Shown: in pieces, positions 8,029 to 17,011 of the stretch
How positions within the stretch are numbered: position 1 is the first letter of the stretch
Layout of the letters: each line of letters opens with the position of its first letter
DNA from: Alphaproteobacteria bacterium CG11_big_fil_rev_8_21_14_0_20_39_49
GTDB lineage: Bacteria; Pseudomonadota; Alphaproteobacteria; Rickettsiales; UBA6187
Length of the DNA stretch: 64,000 nt
Direction: 5' to 3'
Assembly: GCA_002787635.1 (NCBI GenBank)
Contig: PCXK01000007.1
Span: forward strand, 524,768 to 588,767
Translations under genes and position numbers: made by a program
Notes under the pieces: model-generated
Database searches by the model: none
What the model saw: the letters and a program-made list of their open reading frames with translations, nothing else
Told to the model about the DNA's origin: nothing

Positions 8029-9012
8029 ATGATTAAGTATGATGTTGTCGGTGTGGGTAATGCCATTGTTGATATTCTGGCAAAAGTAGATGATGATTTT
8101 ATAAAGAAACACGGTCTTACAAAAGCATCTATGGCGTTGATAGATGAAACGGAAGCTTTTACTCTATATGATGATATGCCTCCTGCTGTTGAAAAATCAG
8201 GCGGTTCTGCGGCTAACACTTTGGCAGGTATAGCATCATTCGGAGGCAGTGCGGCGTTTATCGGTAAGGTAAAAGATGATGAACTGGGAGCTATTTTCAG
8301 GCACGATCTGCGTTCTATCGGGGTGCATTATGATACTTTGCCTTCTACCGAAGGTGCTGCAACGGCAAAGTGCCTTATTGCGATTACGCCTGATGCAGAG
8401 CGTACAATGTCCACTTTTTTAGGGGCAACTAAGGAAATAACCAAAAATGATATTAGTGAAGAAATTGTAGCGGCAGGGAAGGTAACTTACCTTGAAGGAT
8501 ATCTTTGGGACGAACCTCAAGCTAAGGAAGCTATGAGATGTGCGGTTGATATTGCACGGAAGCATGATAGAAAAGTTGCCCTGTCACTTTCAGACTCATT
8601 TTGTGTTGAGCGTCATAGAGATGAGTTTTCAGCTCTGATAAAAGAAGGTGTGGATATTTTATTTGCCAACGAGGCAGAGGTTAAATGTCTTTTTGAAACT
8701 GATAATTTTGATGAATGTGTTAAAAAAATCAAAGATTATGCCGATATTGTGGCGATTACACTGGGGGCTAAAGGCTCAATAGTAATACATGGTAACAATA
8801 TAGAAAAAATAGAACCTGCAAGAGGCTTAAAAGTTGTTGATACAACAGGAGCTGGGGATTTATATGCCAGCGGTTTCTTATACGGATATACGCATGGATA
8901 TAATTTTGAACAATGCGGTAAATTGGCTAATCTTGCCGCAAGCGAGATTATTCAACAGGTGGGTGCAAGACCCGAATCCAAACTTTCAGAACTGATAAAG
9001 GAAGCTGCATAA
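8029..9012 (+). CDS. PfkB-family kinase, probably adenosine kinase
   Basis: A 327-residue ribokinase-fold sugar kinase. Residues near 60 (SGGSAANTLAGIASFGG) form the first PfkB signature and DTTGAGDLYASGFLYG near 280 the second, with the catalytic Asp in GAGD. Length and the N-terminal VGVGNAIVDILAKV fit the alphaproteobacterial adenosine kinase group, which phosphorylates adenosine to AMP for purine salvage. Other sugar substrates cannot be excluded. AGGGG lies six bases before the start. The permease gene follows with almost no gap. Confidence 0.8.
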   Translation: MIKYDVVGVGNAIVDILAKVDDDFIKKHGLTKASMALIDETEAFTLYDDMPPAVEKSGGSAANTLAGIASFGGSAAFIGKVKDDELGAIFRHDLRSIGVHYDTLPSTEGAATAKCLIAITPDAERTMSTFLGATKEITKNDISEEIVAAGKVTYLEGYLWDEPQAKEAMRCAVDIARKHDRKVALSLSDSFCVERHRDEFSALIKEGVDILFANEAEVKCLFETDNFDECVKKIKDYADIVAITLGAKGSIVIHGNNIEKIEPARGLKVVDTTGAGDLYASGFLYGYTHGYNFEQCGKLANLAASEIIQQVGARPESKLSELIKEAA

Positions 9013-9015
9013 GTG

Positions 9016-10350
9016 ATGTTAAAAAAATATCCTACGATAGGATTATATACCAATCCAAAAGTATTGGCGGTATTCTTTCTCGGGATATCAAGCGGTTTGC
9101 CTTTGGCTTTGGTTTTGTCTACTTTGTCAATATGGTTGGCGGAGGAGGGGGTATCTAAAACCGCTATCGGATTATTCGCAGCTATAACCACTCCTTACGC
9201 TATAAAGTTTATGTGGTCTCCGCTGGTTGACCAGATGCCTATACCGTTTTTGACCCGTTTTCTAGGCAGAAGAAGGGGGTGGATGGTGTTCACGCAAGCT
9301 TGCCTTGCAGCCTCGCTTATAGCCCTTGGGCTTACTAACCCTTCGGAAAATGCGTGGCTGACGGCATTATGTGCTTTGATAGTCTCGGTTTCTTCTGCCA
9401 CACAGGATATAGTTATAGATGCTTACCGTGTTGAGATATTAGAGGAAAAACAACAAGGTGCAGGTGCCGCAATGATTGTGTTCGGATATAGGATAGGAAT
9501 GCTTATATCAAGTGCGGGTGCTTTATTTATAGCCGAATATATGGGTTGGTTCATGGCGTATGCCGTTATGGCATCGTTTATAGCTATCGGCTTTGTTACG
9601 GTTATGATTACAGGTGAGCCTGAATATCAAAACAATGAAAAACAAGATGATAAAGCTGAAAGTTCAATCCAAAGGGCTAAAGATTGGCTTGTCCGAGCGG
9701 TTGTTAATCCGTTCTCTGATTTTATGGGGCGTTCGGGCTGGATAACAATATTATTATTCATAGTATTATACAAACTCGGTGATGCTTTTGCCGGAGTTAT
9801 GACCAACCCTTTCTTGGTAGAAATCGGTTTTAGCAAGGTAGAGATAGCAAGCGTAGTTAAAACATTCGGTTTTGTTGCTGTTATGGCAGGGGCTTTCATA
9901 GGCGGTGTTCTGGTAAATAAATGGGGAATTATAAAAAGCCTGTGGGTTTGTGGTATTTTGCAGATGCTATCAAACCTTATGTTTTTGTTGCAGGCAAAGG
10001 TTGGCTACAATATTGAGGTTCTGGCGGCGGTTATTGCGGTTGAGAACTTAAGCGGAGGCATGGGAACAACTGCCTTTGTGGCATATATATCTTCGTTGTG
10101 TAATAAACGCTACACTGCGACTCAGTATGCGTTATTTAGCTCTCTTGCATCGGTTGGAAGAACATGGCTTTCAGCTTCATCAGGCTGGTTTGTAGATAGC
10201 ATCGGCTGGATTAACTTCTTTATCTTAAGCACTGTAATTGCTGTTCCGGGGCTGCTTATGCTGATTCTTTTAAGGCGTTTTGAGAAAAAAGAGCTGAAAA
10301 AAGATATTGCAATGCAAAAAAATCGTACTAAGAATTGTAGTTCTGCTTAG
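9016..10350 (+). CDS. AmpG-like major facilitator permease
   Basis: About 444 residues with around 12 hydrophobic segments. The start (NPKVLAVFFLGISSGLPLAL) and FLGRRRGWMVFTQ, SVSSATQDIVIDAYRVE, and ENLSGGMGTTAFVAYIS are characteristic of AmpG, the inner-membrane permease that imports anhydromuropeptides from wall turnover. Start may be GTG 9013 or the adjacent ATG 9016; the ATG is used here. It follows the kinase stop immediately and is probably cotranscribed. No ampC or ampR is nearby, so wall recycling is more likely than beta-lactamase control. Confidence 0.86.
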   Translation: MLKKYPTIGLYTNPKVLAVFFLGISSGLPLALVLSTLSIWLAEEGVSKTAIGLFAAITTPYAIKFMWSPLVDQMPIPFLTRFLGRRRGWMVFTQACLAASLIALGLTNPSENAWLTALCALIVSVSSATQDIVIDAYRVEILEEKQQGAGAAMIVFGYRIGMLISSAGALFIAEYMGWFMAYAVMASFIAIGFVTVMITGEPEYQNNEKQDDKAESSIQRAKDWLVRAVVNPFSDFMGRSGWITILLFIVLYKLGDAFAGVMTNPFLVEIGFSKVEIASVVKTFGFVAVMAGAFIGGVLVNKWGIIKSLWVCGILQMLSNLMFLLQAKVGYNIEVLAAVIAVENLSGGMGTTAFVAYISSLCNKRYTATQYALFSSLASVGRTWLSASSGWFVDSIGWINFFILSTVIAVPGLLMLILLRRFEKKELKKDIAMQKNRTKNCSSA

Positions 10351-10417
10351 TATATTTACTATGTATTAATAAAGATGCGATATATTTTTTATATATCATT
10401 TAGATTTAGGAGTTTTT

Positions 10418-11542
10418 ATGCTTATCGGCGTTCCAAAAGAGGTAAAGAACCATGAATACAGAGTTAGTATCTCTCCGCGTGGTGTGCGTGAACTGAATTA
10501 TCACGGTCATCAGGTTATGGTGCAAAAAGGTGCAGGTGACGGTATCGGATTTGAGGATATACAATATCAGGAGGCCGGTGCTTTAGTGATTGAGAACGTA
10601 GAAGAAATATTTGAGCGTTCCGACATGATAGTTAAGGTGAAGGAACCACAGCCCGAAGAATGCCAGATGCTAAATGAAGGTCAGATATTATTTTGCTACC
10701 TCCATTTGGCGGCAGAGCCTAAGATTGCCGAGGCGCTGATAAACTCAGGCTGTATCGCCATAGCGTATGAGACGGTGACTGATAAAATGGGCAATCTTCC
10801 GTTGCTCGCTCCCATGAGCGAAGTTGCAGGGCGTGTTTCAATTCAGGTGGGTGCATATTTTCTGCAAAGAGGTAACGGTGGCAGAGGCGTTCTATTGTCA
10901 GGCGTTCCGGGTGTAGAAGCTGCCGAGGTAACTATTATCGGCGGCGGAGTTGTGGGTACTAATGCCGCTATAATAGCCGGAGGCATGGGGGCTAATGTTA
11001 CAATTTTAGAGCGTTCGGTAGATAGGGTGCGTGAATTGGAATGGCGGTTGCAGACAAGAAATATAAAAAGTATTTATGCTACGGTTGATGCAGTTGAAGA
11101 ATATCTTATTAAATCCGACCTTGTCGTTGGTGCGGTTTTAGTTCCCGGTGCTACTGCACCGAAAATAGTTTCCGCTAGCCTGATTGAGAAAATGCAAAAA
11201 GGTTCTGTTGTAGTTGATGTTTCAATTGATCAGGGGGGATGCTTTGAAACCAGCCGTCCGACAACTCATGACGCACCTACTTTTGTAGTTAGTGATGTAG
11301 TGCATTATTGCGTGACTAATATGCCTAGTGCTGCTGCCAGAACAGCAACTAAATCTCTGGAAAGTGCCACTTTGCCATATATAGTTGATTTGGCTAATAA
11401 CGGCTACAGGTCTGCGTTGAAAGATAATCCGAACTTTAGGAAAGGTATGAACCTATGTCGTGGAAGGGTAACAAATGAGGCGGTCGCCAATGATTTGAAC
11501 CACTCTTATGTTCCTCCGACAACTTTTCTAGGCGGTAGCTAA
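10418..11542 (+). CDS. ald: Alanine dehydrogenase
   Basis: A 374-residue NAD-dependent enzyme interconverting L-alanine and pyruvate plus ammonium. It has the family N-terminus MLIGVPKEVKNHEYRV, the substrate lysine in MIVKVKEPQ, the catalytic histidine in FCYLHLAAE, the Rossmann motif IIGGGVVGTNAA near residue 175, and the C-terminal HYCVTNMPSAAARTA segment. Length is typical of the family. TAGGAG precedes the start. It appears to be a single-gene unit. Confidence 0.97.
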   Translation: MLIGVPKEVKNHEYRVSISPRGVRELNYHGHQVMVQKGAGDGIGFEDIQYQEAGALVIENVEEIFERSDMIVKVKEPQPEECQMLNEGQILFCYLHLAAEPKIAEALINSGCIAIAYETVTDKMGNLPLLAPMSEVAGRVSIQVGAYFLQRGNGGRGVLLSGVPGVEAAEVTIIGGGVVGTNAAIIAGGMGANVTILERSVDRVRELEWRLQTRNIKSIYATVDAVEEYLIKSDLVVGAVLVPGATAPKIVSASLIEKMQKGSVVVDVSIDQGGCFETSRPTTHDAPTFVVSDVVHYCVTNMPSAAARTATKSLESATLPYIVDLANNGYRSALKDNPNFRKGMNLCRGRVTNEAVANDLNHSYVPPTTFLGGS

Positions 11543-11565
11543 TCGGATAGAAGTGTTTCAATAAA

Positions 11566-12351
11566 CTACTTGTCTTCTTCGTTTGGGTTAAAGTCGCCTA
11601 TCAAGTCTTTTATTTCTGAGTCCATAACCTCGGAAGGTTCTAGTGCATCTACTTTCCTTATGCAATAACCTGAAGCACGTATTGTTTTTATAATCGTACC
11701 TTTATCTTTTTGCATACCAAGACCGTTTCTAAGGCGGTTTACATGCACGTCAACGGTGCGTGGCTCAACATCATCGGCATATCCCCATACCCTTCTGATA
11801 ACCTGTTCCCTTGAAAGAACCCTGTTAGGGTGTTCCATTAAAGCCTGTAGTAGTCTGTATTCAATAGGTCCTAACTTTACCTCTTTTCCCTTGAAAAACA
11901 CCTGACGGGTAGTCATGTCCATTTTCACATCGCCATACTCAAGGGCTTCATTAGAAAATGCCGGTCTTATTCTGCGTAAAACCGCATTGATTCTTGCTAT
12001 AAGTTCTTTTGGCGAAAATGGTTTTACTAAGTAATCATCAACACCTTCGTCAAGACCGTCAATTTTGTCAGCTTCTTCACCTCTTGCCGAAAGCATTATT
12101 ATAGGGAGCTTTTTTGTTCTGCTATTACTACGAATCCTTCTGCATATTTCAATCCCCGAAAGTCCCGGAAGCATCCAATCAAGCAATACCAAGTCAGGCA
12201 TACTTTCTTCTATCATTATCAACGCTTCTTCGCCATCTGCGGTGTGCCGTACCTTATAACCTTCTTTTTCCAGATTATACTCAAGCAGGGCAAGTATGGA
12301 ATCTTCATCTTCTACGATTAGTACGGATGGTTTCATTGTATGTTTAGCCAC
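11566..12351 (-). CDS. phoB: PhoB-type response regulator
   Basis: A receiver domain (acidic pair in VEDEDS, phospho-acceptor Asp in LVLLDWMLPG, Lys in LVKPFSP) followed by an OmpR/PhoB winged helix (LGPIEYRLLQALMEHPNRVLSR, then VDVHVNRLR). It would activate phosphate-starvation genes. The best start is GTG 12351, with GGAG seven bases upstream; ATG 12336 (MKPSVLIVEDE) is the alternative and lacks a ribosome site. The C-terminus carries an acidic tail beyond the usual PhoB end. No PhoR or Pst gene is in the window, so the exact regulon is inferred. Confidence 0.85.
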   Translation of the reverse strand: MAKHTMKPSVLIVEDEDSILALLEYNLEKEGYKVRHTADGEEALIMIEESMPDLVLLDWMLPGLSGIEICRRIRSNSRTKKLPIIMLSARGEEADKIDGLDEGVDDYLVKPFSPKELIARINAVLRRIRPAFSNEALEYGDVKMDMTTRQVFFKGKEVKLGPIEYRLLQALMEHPNRVLSREQVIRRVWGYADDVEPRTVDVHVNRLRNGLGMQKDKGTIIKTIRASGYCIRKVDALEPSEVMDSEIKDLIGDFNPNEEDK

Positions 12352-12509
12352 GTAGTAACTCCATAAAAAATTAGTCTGTTTGCAACCTATCACATTGTAT
12401 CTAAAAAAGTAAAGACCTTACTTTTTACTGATTCGGGCGTATTAGATAAATATAGATTTTGCATAAATTTTAAGACAACTTTTAATTTATATCATACTCA
12501 AAGTAATAG

Positions 12510-12533
12510 ATTCGCCGGTCTAAGCCGGCGAAT
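12510..12533. repeat. Perfect GC-rich hairpin
   Basis: Arms ATTCGCCGG and CCGGCGAAT with a six-base loop, followed by gac. It lies just past the ridA stop. No T tract follows, so it may be another short dispersed palindrome rather than a terminator. Confidence 0.5.
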
Positions 12534-12549
12534 GACAATTGTAAAAATA

Positions 12550-13014
12550 CTATATAAACTCAAAAGTGGCTTCAACTTCAACTGCCACGCCAAAGGGCAG
12601 GCTTGCAACGCCTACGGCGGCTCTTGCGTGTTTGCCGTTATTGCCGAATACTTCGGCTATTAAATCCGATGCACCGTTAGCAACGGCAGGGTGTTCCGTA
12701 AAGTCAGGTGTGGAGTTAACAAAAACGCCAAGCCTTACGCATTTTACCTTGCTTAAATCGCCATTTGATGCGTCTTTAAGCTGGGAAATTATGTTTATAG
12801 CACAAACTTTTGCTACGGCTTTTCCCTGTTCGATAGAAAAATTTTCACCAAGTTTTCCGACTTGACCTTCAACCGATCCGTTAACAAAAGGTATCTGCCC
12901 TGAAATGACTATCTGGTTTCCGCTTATGGTGTATGGAACGTAGTTAGCGGCAGGTTTTGCAGCCTCAGGGATAATAATATTTAATTCTTCTAGTTTTTGT
13001 GCAACGGCAGACAT
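12550..13014 (-). CDS. RidA-family protein (YjgF/YER057c/UK114)
   Basis: A 154-residue member of the longer RidA subgroup common in alphaproteobacteria. It contains NQIVISGQIPF near residue 32, the central VKCVRLGVFVNSTPDF and the C-terminal ARAAVGVASLPFGVAVEVEATF with the conserved Arg. RidA proteins deaminate reactive enamine/imine intermediates from PLP enzymes; subgroup members may have other roles. An AAGGAG ribosome site precedes the ATG. Transcribed alone. Confidence 0.88.
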   Translation of the reverse strand: MSAVAQKLEELNIIIPEAAKPAANYVPYTISGNQIVISGQIPFVNGSVEGQVGKLGENFSIEQGKAVAKVCAINIISQLKDASNGDLSKVKCVRLGVFVNSTPDFTEHPAVANGASDLIAEVFGNNGKHARAAVGVASLPFGVAVEVEATFEFI

Positions 13015-13081
13015 AATTTTCTCCTTAATAGTTATAAGTGTTAATACTGAACCTGTTTCAGTATGGTAATAGTTATGAAGT

Positions 13082-13231
13082 ATTCGATAAATATATATGT
13101 TTTGTCATACTGAATTTATTTCAGTATCTTCTTTATACATGGCTAATAGATGCTGAAACAAGTTCAGCATGACACAAATTAAAGATTTTAGTACAATTTG
13201 TACAAAATATATAAATTATTGAACACTCCTT
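13082..13231. repeat. Family-1 inverted-repeat element, copy 2
   Basis: Outer ends attcgataaatatatat and its approximate inverse before gaacactcct; inner arms tcatactgaatttatttcag and gctgaaacaagttcagc; plus the palindrome gtacaatttgtac in the right half. It lies between ridA and the glycosyltransferase gene. Confidence 0.8.
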
Positions 13232-13236
13232 AATAG

Positions 13237-14112
13237 TTATGGTTTAATACCGAAAAGATAATACAGGCAACCTGTTAAACTGCCTAGTGATTTCATAGAC
13301 CTTGTGAACTGAAAAGAACAGAATTTTACAAAAAACTTTGCTAAATAAAAATATAAATAACAGAAAGCTACATATTTTGCCCGTCCTTTATTAAAATATT
13401 TTTCCTCCATGTATAATCTTGACCACAGCATATGCTTGTTCTTAAAGAATATTATTTTGTTGGATTTTGGGGTTGAAGCTCCCATAATGTGGGTTACTTC
13501 CGAATCAGGCGTTAACACAAGGCTATATCCGGCATTCATAGCCTTTAAGCACAAATCGTCATCTTCGTAGAATAAAAATATTTCAGGGTCGAAAAATCCT
13601 ATTTTCTTAAAATGCTTCATTCTAAGGAGCATAACCGCCCCCGATAAACATTCGGAACATAAATCGCCCGAAGGAGCTATATATTTTGCCTTCGTTTCTT
13701 CACGCACATAAAAAGCGGTTTTGTAACTTTGCTGAAGGCTGCCGTCATCATTGTAAAGATTAGGTGCTATTATAGCGGCTTCCTCATATTTTTCTGCCGC
13801 CTGTACCAGTTTTTGTATAGAATCTTTTTCCAAGATAGCATCGGGGTTTAAAAGTAGAGCAAATTCGGTATCTATTTTTTCCAAGGCTACGTTATTTGCA
13901 CAGCCAAAGCCGATATTGTTATCATTTTGAATTAATATAGCGTTTGGTCTGGTTTCTTTTACGATTTTGCACGTAGAGTCTTTACTTGCGTTATCTATAA
14001 CATATACTTTTATACCGTCGGGGATAGATTTAAGGCACTCTTCTATCACTTTTGCACTGTTATATGTAACTATAACAACAGAAACCTTCTTGCTAGCCGA
14101 GTGTTTTTGCAT
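13237..14112 (-). CDS. Family 2 glycosyltransferase
   Basis: A 291-residue GT-A enzyme: VSVVIVTYNSA at residue 10, DNASKDST, NIGFGCANN, the metal-binding LLLNPDAIL near residue 88 and FYEDDDLCLKAMNAGY near residue 180. These match rhamnosyltransferase-like GT2 enzymes that add sugars to surface polysaccharide. The C-terminal 60 residues are aromatic and basic, which suggests membrane association. AGAGGAATTT lies upstream of the ATG. There are no other polysaccharide genes nearby, so the acceptor is unknown. Confidence 0.85.
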   Translation of the reverse strand: MQKHSASKKVSVVIVTYNSAKVIEECLKSIPDGIKVYVIDNASKDSTCKIVKETRPNAILIQNDNNIGFGCANNVALEKIDTEFALLLNPDAILEKDSIQKLVQAAEKYEEAAIIAPNLYNDDGSLQQSYKTAFYVREETKAKYIAPSGDLCSECLSGAVMLLRMKHFKKIGFFDPEIFLFYEDDDLCLKAMNAGYSLVLTPDSEVTHIMGASTPKSNKIIFFKNKHMLWSRLYMEEKYFNKGRAKYVAFCYLYFYLAKFFVKFCSFQFTRSMKSLGSLTGCLYYLFGIKP

Positions 14113-14168
14113 TAAATTCCTCTAATTGATTATTCGTAGATATGTAACTTTATAAAAAAAATAGAAGA

Positions 14169-15038
14169 ATGACAAACAATCTTTATATACCTTTAACAAA
14201 AAGAGCTGCAATCCAAATAAGCGGTAAGGACTCAAAGCAATTTTTACAAGGCTTGATAACAAATGATATCAACAAGGTAGATGATGATAAAGTCATTTAT
14301 GCTTTAATGCTGACACCGCAAGGAAAATTTCTTTATGATTTCTTTATAGCACATAGGGAAGGGGCTTACTTACTTGATTGTCAAAAGGAATTATTACCCC
14401 AGATAATCAAGAAGCTAAGTATGTATAAACTGCGTTCTGATGTGCAGATAGAAGATGTTTCACAAAAATATGAGATTGCGGCTCTTTTGGGTGACAAAGT
14501 TTTTGAAGTGATGGAGGGCCGGGAGAATAATGTAAGGCAATTTTGTAAAGGAGTTGCGTATATTGACCCAAGAAATGATAAAATATTTGCACGCAGCTTT
14601 ATTGAGATAGATAATGACTACCAATCATTTAAAGCATTTGATTTTGAATTGGGTGCGTTTGATGATTATGAGTATGCACGAATAAACGCCTGCGTTCCCG
14701 AAGGGGGAGTGGACTTGGAAAGCGGAGGTGCGTTCCCTCATGATTTTGGTATGGATAGCTTGAATGCCGTTGATTATAATAAGGGCTGCTATGTGGGGCA
14801 AGAGGTTACTGCCAGAGTGCATCACAAAGGAAACGTTAGAAAGCGGCTCTATGTGATTGAGTCAGATGAAGAAAATAAGTTATTGCTCGGTCAGGAGGTA
14901 ACGTTTGAAGATGAAAAAATAGGAACGGTATTTTCTGCAATTAAAAATATTGCTTTAGCCGTATTAATTCAAGAAAAAGTTGAAAAAAACAATTTTGTCT
15001 GTAATGTAAACGATATGAAAATTAAAGTACGTAAGTAA
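14169..15038 (+). CDS. ygfZ: Folate-binding protein YgfZ (iron-sulfur cluster assembly)
   Basis: A 289-residue GcvT-related protein with the diagnostic KGCYVGQEVTARVHHKG motif near residue 205 containing the conserved cysteine, and the N-terminal ISGKDSKQFLQGLITNDI. YgfZ/CAF17 proteins use tetrahydrofolate to help assemble or repair certain 4Fe-4S enzymes. The C-terminal beta-barrel portion is short. The MscS gene follows after 4 bp, suggesting cotranscription. Confidence 0.9.
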   Translation: MTNNLYIPLTKRAAIQISGKDSKQFLQGLITNDINKVDDDKVIYALMLTPQGKFLYDFFIAHREGAYLLDCQKELLPQIIKKLSMYKLRSDVQIEDVSQKYEIAALLGDKVFEVMEGRENNVRQFCKGVAYIDPRNDKIFARSFIEIDNDYQSFKAFDFELGAFDDYEYARINACVPEGGVDLESGGAFPHDFGMDSLNAVDYNKGCYVGQEVTARVHHKGNVRKRLYVIESDEENKLLLGQEVTFEDEKIGTVFSAIKNIALAVLIQEKVEKNNFVCNVNDMKIKVRK

Positions 15039-15042
15039 TTAT

Positions 15043-15561
15043 ATGGAATTTTATTTAAGTAGCCTATATCAGGAGATGCTGGGTGCAACTATTATGTTCT
15101 GGCCGCAGTTTATCAGCGGTTTGTTGATATTCCTTTTATTTTGTGTGCTTTACATAGCTACGGGCGTTATCTTTAAAAGGCTGATAAACGGCAGGGAAAG
15201 CAGCAGGCAGCATTCCGTAAAATTTCTAAAAAAATTCATACGCCTGTTTTTAATTATATTTGGCTTTATAACTATGCTCGGCACATGGGGTATAGACATA
15301 AGTGCCATTGTGGCAGGCTTGGGGCTGACGGGGTTTGCCCTTGGTTTTGCGTTAAAAGATGCTTTATCAAGCGTTTTGGCAGGCATTATGATTCACGTAT
15401 ATAAGCCTTTTGAAGTGGGAGATACTATAAGCACCTGCGGCTCTGAGGGGGTGGTTAGTTCAATTGACTTGCGATATACCACAATAGAATCAAATGGGGT
15501 TAGGCATCTTATTCCAAACTCTAAGCTTATTTCGGAAAAGGTTTTAATATCAGGGCGTTAG
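15043..15561 (+). CDS. Minimal MscS-family mechanosensitive channel
   Basis: Only 172 residues. It has two N-terminal hydrophobic segments, the pore helix TM3 rich in Gly/Ala (IVAGLGLTGFALGFALKDAL near residue 90) and the beta domain ending at IPNSKLIS. The C-terminal alpha/beta cage of E. coli MscS (286 residues) is missing. The frame ends in a normal stop directly after the beta domain, so it may be a natural short form. Would release ions on osmotic downshift. Four bases after ygfZ. Confidence 0.82.
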   Translation: MEFYLSSLYQEMLGATIMFWPQFISGLLIFLLFCVLYIATGVIFKRLINGRESSRQHSVKFLKKFIRLFLIIFGFITMLGTWGIDISAIVAGLGLTGFALGFALKDALSSVLAGIMIHVYKPFEVGDTISTCGSEGVVSSIDLRYTTIESNGVRHLIPNSKLISEKVLISGR

Positions 15562-15589
15562 CCAAGTATAGTTAGCCGAATTTAGTTTT

Positions 15590-15680
15590 TTGTCATCCTG
15601 AGATGATGAAACAAGTTCAGCATGACATAAAGTTAAAAATCGCATTTTCATGTAAAATCTATCTATAGCTAACACCTCCG
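15590..15680. repeat. Family-1 element, degraded copy
   Basis: Starts tgtcatcctgagatgatg, continues with gaaacaagttcagcatgaca and the family right half, ending near aacacctcc. The left inner arm is damaged and terminal repeats are poor. Confidence 0.6.
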
Positions 15681-15764
15681 AAAGCCAATAAAAAATACAT
15701 GATTTGTTTTATATTATATGTTATAAGACCGCTTCATTTTTTTTGTATTAAAAAGGAAGCGTTT

Positions 15765-16154
15765 ATGAGATTCAAAGAAAAATACCCACAATTTAATTAT
15801 AGAAAACTGGATAATAATGCGATAGTAGCTGCTTTATCTTTTATCGATTACAAGGCTTGCGAAAAAGACGAGCAAGTATATATAAGTAGCAAAAACAGCA
15901 TAAAAAAAGAGTTCGATATCAGAGCAATAGCATGCGGAGTCAAGCAAGAAATCGGAAGTGAGTACGAACAGTCCGTTGAGCATCTGATGGCTATGGCTCA
16001 AATCGGTGAATATCTTGCAGATAACAAGATTCCTGCTGTGTGGGAAAGAATGGGCATTAACTCTAAAGAAATACAGGAGCAATATAATTTATTGCATAAA
16101 GATAAAGACGAGTGGGTGTCTGTAAATTTACAACAAATGTCTAGGGCTTTATAA
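15765..16154 (+). CDS. Hypothetical protein
   Basis: A 129-residue soluble protein without a signal peptide or recognisable domain. The start at ATG 15765 (MRFKEKYPQFNY) has AAGGAAG six bases upstream; the frame is open further upstream to 15699, but that part is hydrophobic and has no ribosome site. The sequence is mostly helical and charged (IGSEYEQSVEHLMAMAQIGEY). It stands alone between a repeat and a tandem duplication. Confidence 0.55.
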   Translation: MRFKEKYPQFNYRKLDNNAIVAALSFIDYKACEKDEQVYISSKNSIKKEFDIRAIACGVKQEIGSEYEQSVEHLMAMAQIGEYLADNKIPAVWERMGINSKEIQEQYNLLHKDKDEWVSVNLQQMSRAL

Positions 16155-16481
16155 CCCGTAATAGGCTCACTACTCCTAATCCAATTGTTTGATAAATCCA
16201 ATTGTTTGATAATTTATATTATGTCAAATGGAATTGTTGTCATTTATATGGATCTTTACGGAGTATCACCATATGGACGATACGTCATATCCTGCGTTAG
16301 AAAACTACATTGTTGTCATTTATATGGATCTTTACGGAGTATCACCATATGGACGATACGTCATATCCTGCGTTAGAAAACTACAATGACGTTTCTATTT
16401 TATGTTATGAATTTAGATGTGTAGGCAAACTACATGAGACGAAGATTATGCATAATTATTGAAAATGAGAAATGCTATAAG
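16155..16481. other. Gene-free stretch containing a tandem duplication
   Basis: No coding frame is convincing. It holds a short direct repeat (ccaattgtttgataa twice, near 16179 and 16197), the 76-bp tandem duplication at 16233-16384 and about 95 bp of AT-rich sequence. Confidence 0.6.
16233..16384. repeat. Two perfect tandem copies of a 76-bp unit
   Basis: Unit 16233-16308 is repeated exactly at 16309-16384. Each unit contains an imperfect palindrome around catatg (gtatcaccatatgg then acgatac). The identity of the copies implies recent duplication. Confidence 0.92.
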
Positions 16482-16877
16482 TTAAACCGGAGGCATATAA
16501 CGGTCTAATGTTTCAATCATTAAAGGAGTTATATTCTTTTGGTAATTGTAGCTGTCTAGTGCGGGGTTACGCTTGTTGCCGGTAACCATTCCCTTGTCAC
16601 TATAGATAACGCCTTCTGCCATTCTGTGGAAATAGAATGCGGTTTCCGGTGAAATCAACTTTTCATTTTTAATGCGAGCATTCGGGACAAATTCAAATAT
16701 AAGGCTGCCATCGACCTTGAACACGCCGTTATTATTGGTTATTCGTTTGGCAAATGCACGGAAGAACGACTCGAAATCTTCGATTCGCTCTCCATTTGTA
16801 TTCATTTGCCATTTTGGGTTGGCATCACGGTCTCCGACAGCGGAACTGACGGTTACCCTCTCTCCTGAAACTTCCAA
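16482..16877 (-). CDS. Hypothetical protein, TTG start
   Basis: A 131-residue soluble protein with no family I recognise. The best start is TTG 16877, with GGGAGAGG three bases upstream; no ATG is suitably placed. The sequence (DFESFFRAFAKRITNNNGVFKVDG, LISPETAFYFHRMAEGVIYSD) is not low-complexity and has ordinary codon use, so it is likely real. No signal peptide or membrane segment. It lies downstream of the dgt-ligA-fliX operon on the same strand but 134 bp away. Confidence 0.55.
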   Translation of the reverse strand: MEVSGERVTVSSAVGDRDANPKWQMNTNGERIEDFESFFRAFAKRITNNNGVFKVDGSLIFEFVPNARIKNEKLISPETAFYFHRMAEGVIYSDKGMVTGNKRNPALDSYNYQKNITPLMIETLDRYMPPV

Positions 16878-16973
16878 TTGCCTCTCCCTTGCGTTGTTGT
16901 TTCGTTGAATGGGAAAATGATACTATTTGGTTTAGATGCTTTTATCAAGTTCTTTTGTTGGCTTGAATGATAA

Positions 16974-16999
16974 GATGCTGAAATAAATTCAGCATGACA
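16974..16999. repeat. Family-1 core hairpin only
   Basis: gatgctgaaataaattcagc plus atgacaa, an isolated inner arm of the family-1 element, 13 bp after the fliX stop. It may act as a terminator hairpin for fliX. Confidence 0.5.
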
Positions 17000-17011
17000 A
17001 TTTGAAATAAT

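Noticed and set aside
16233..16384. CRISPR array
   Set aside because: There are only two directly abutting 76-bp units with no unique spacers and no cas genes.
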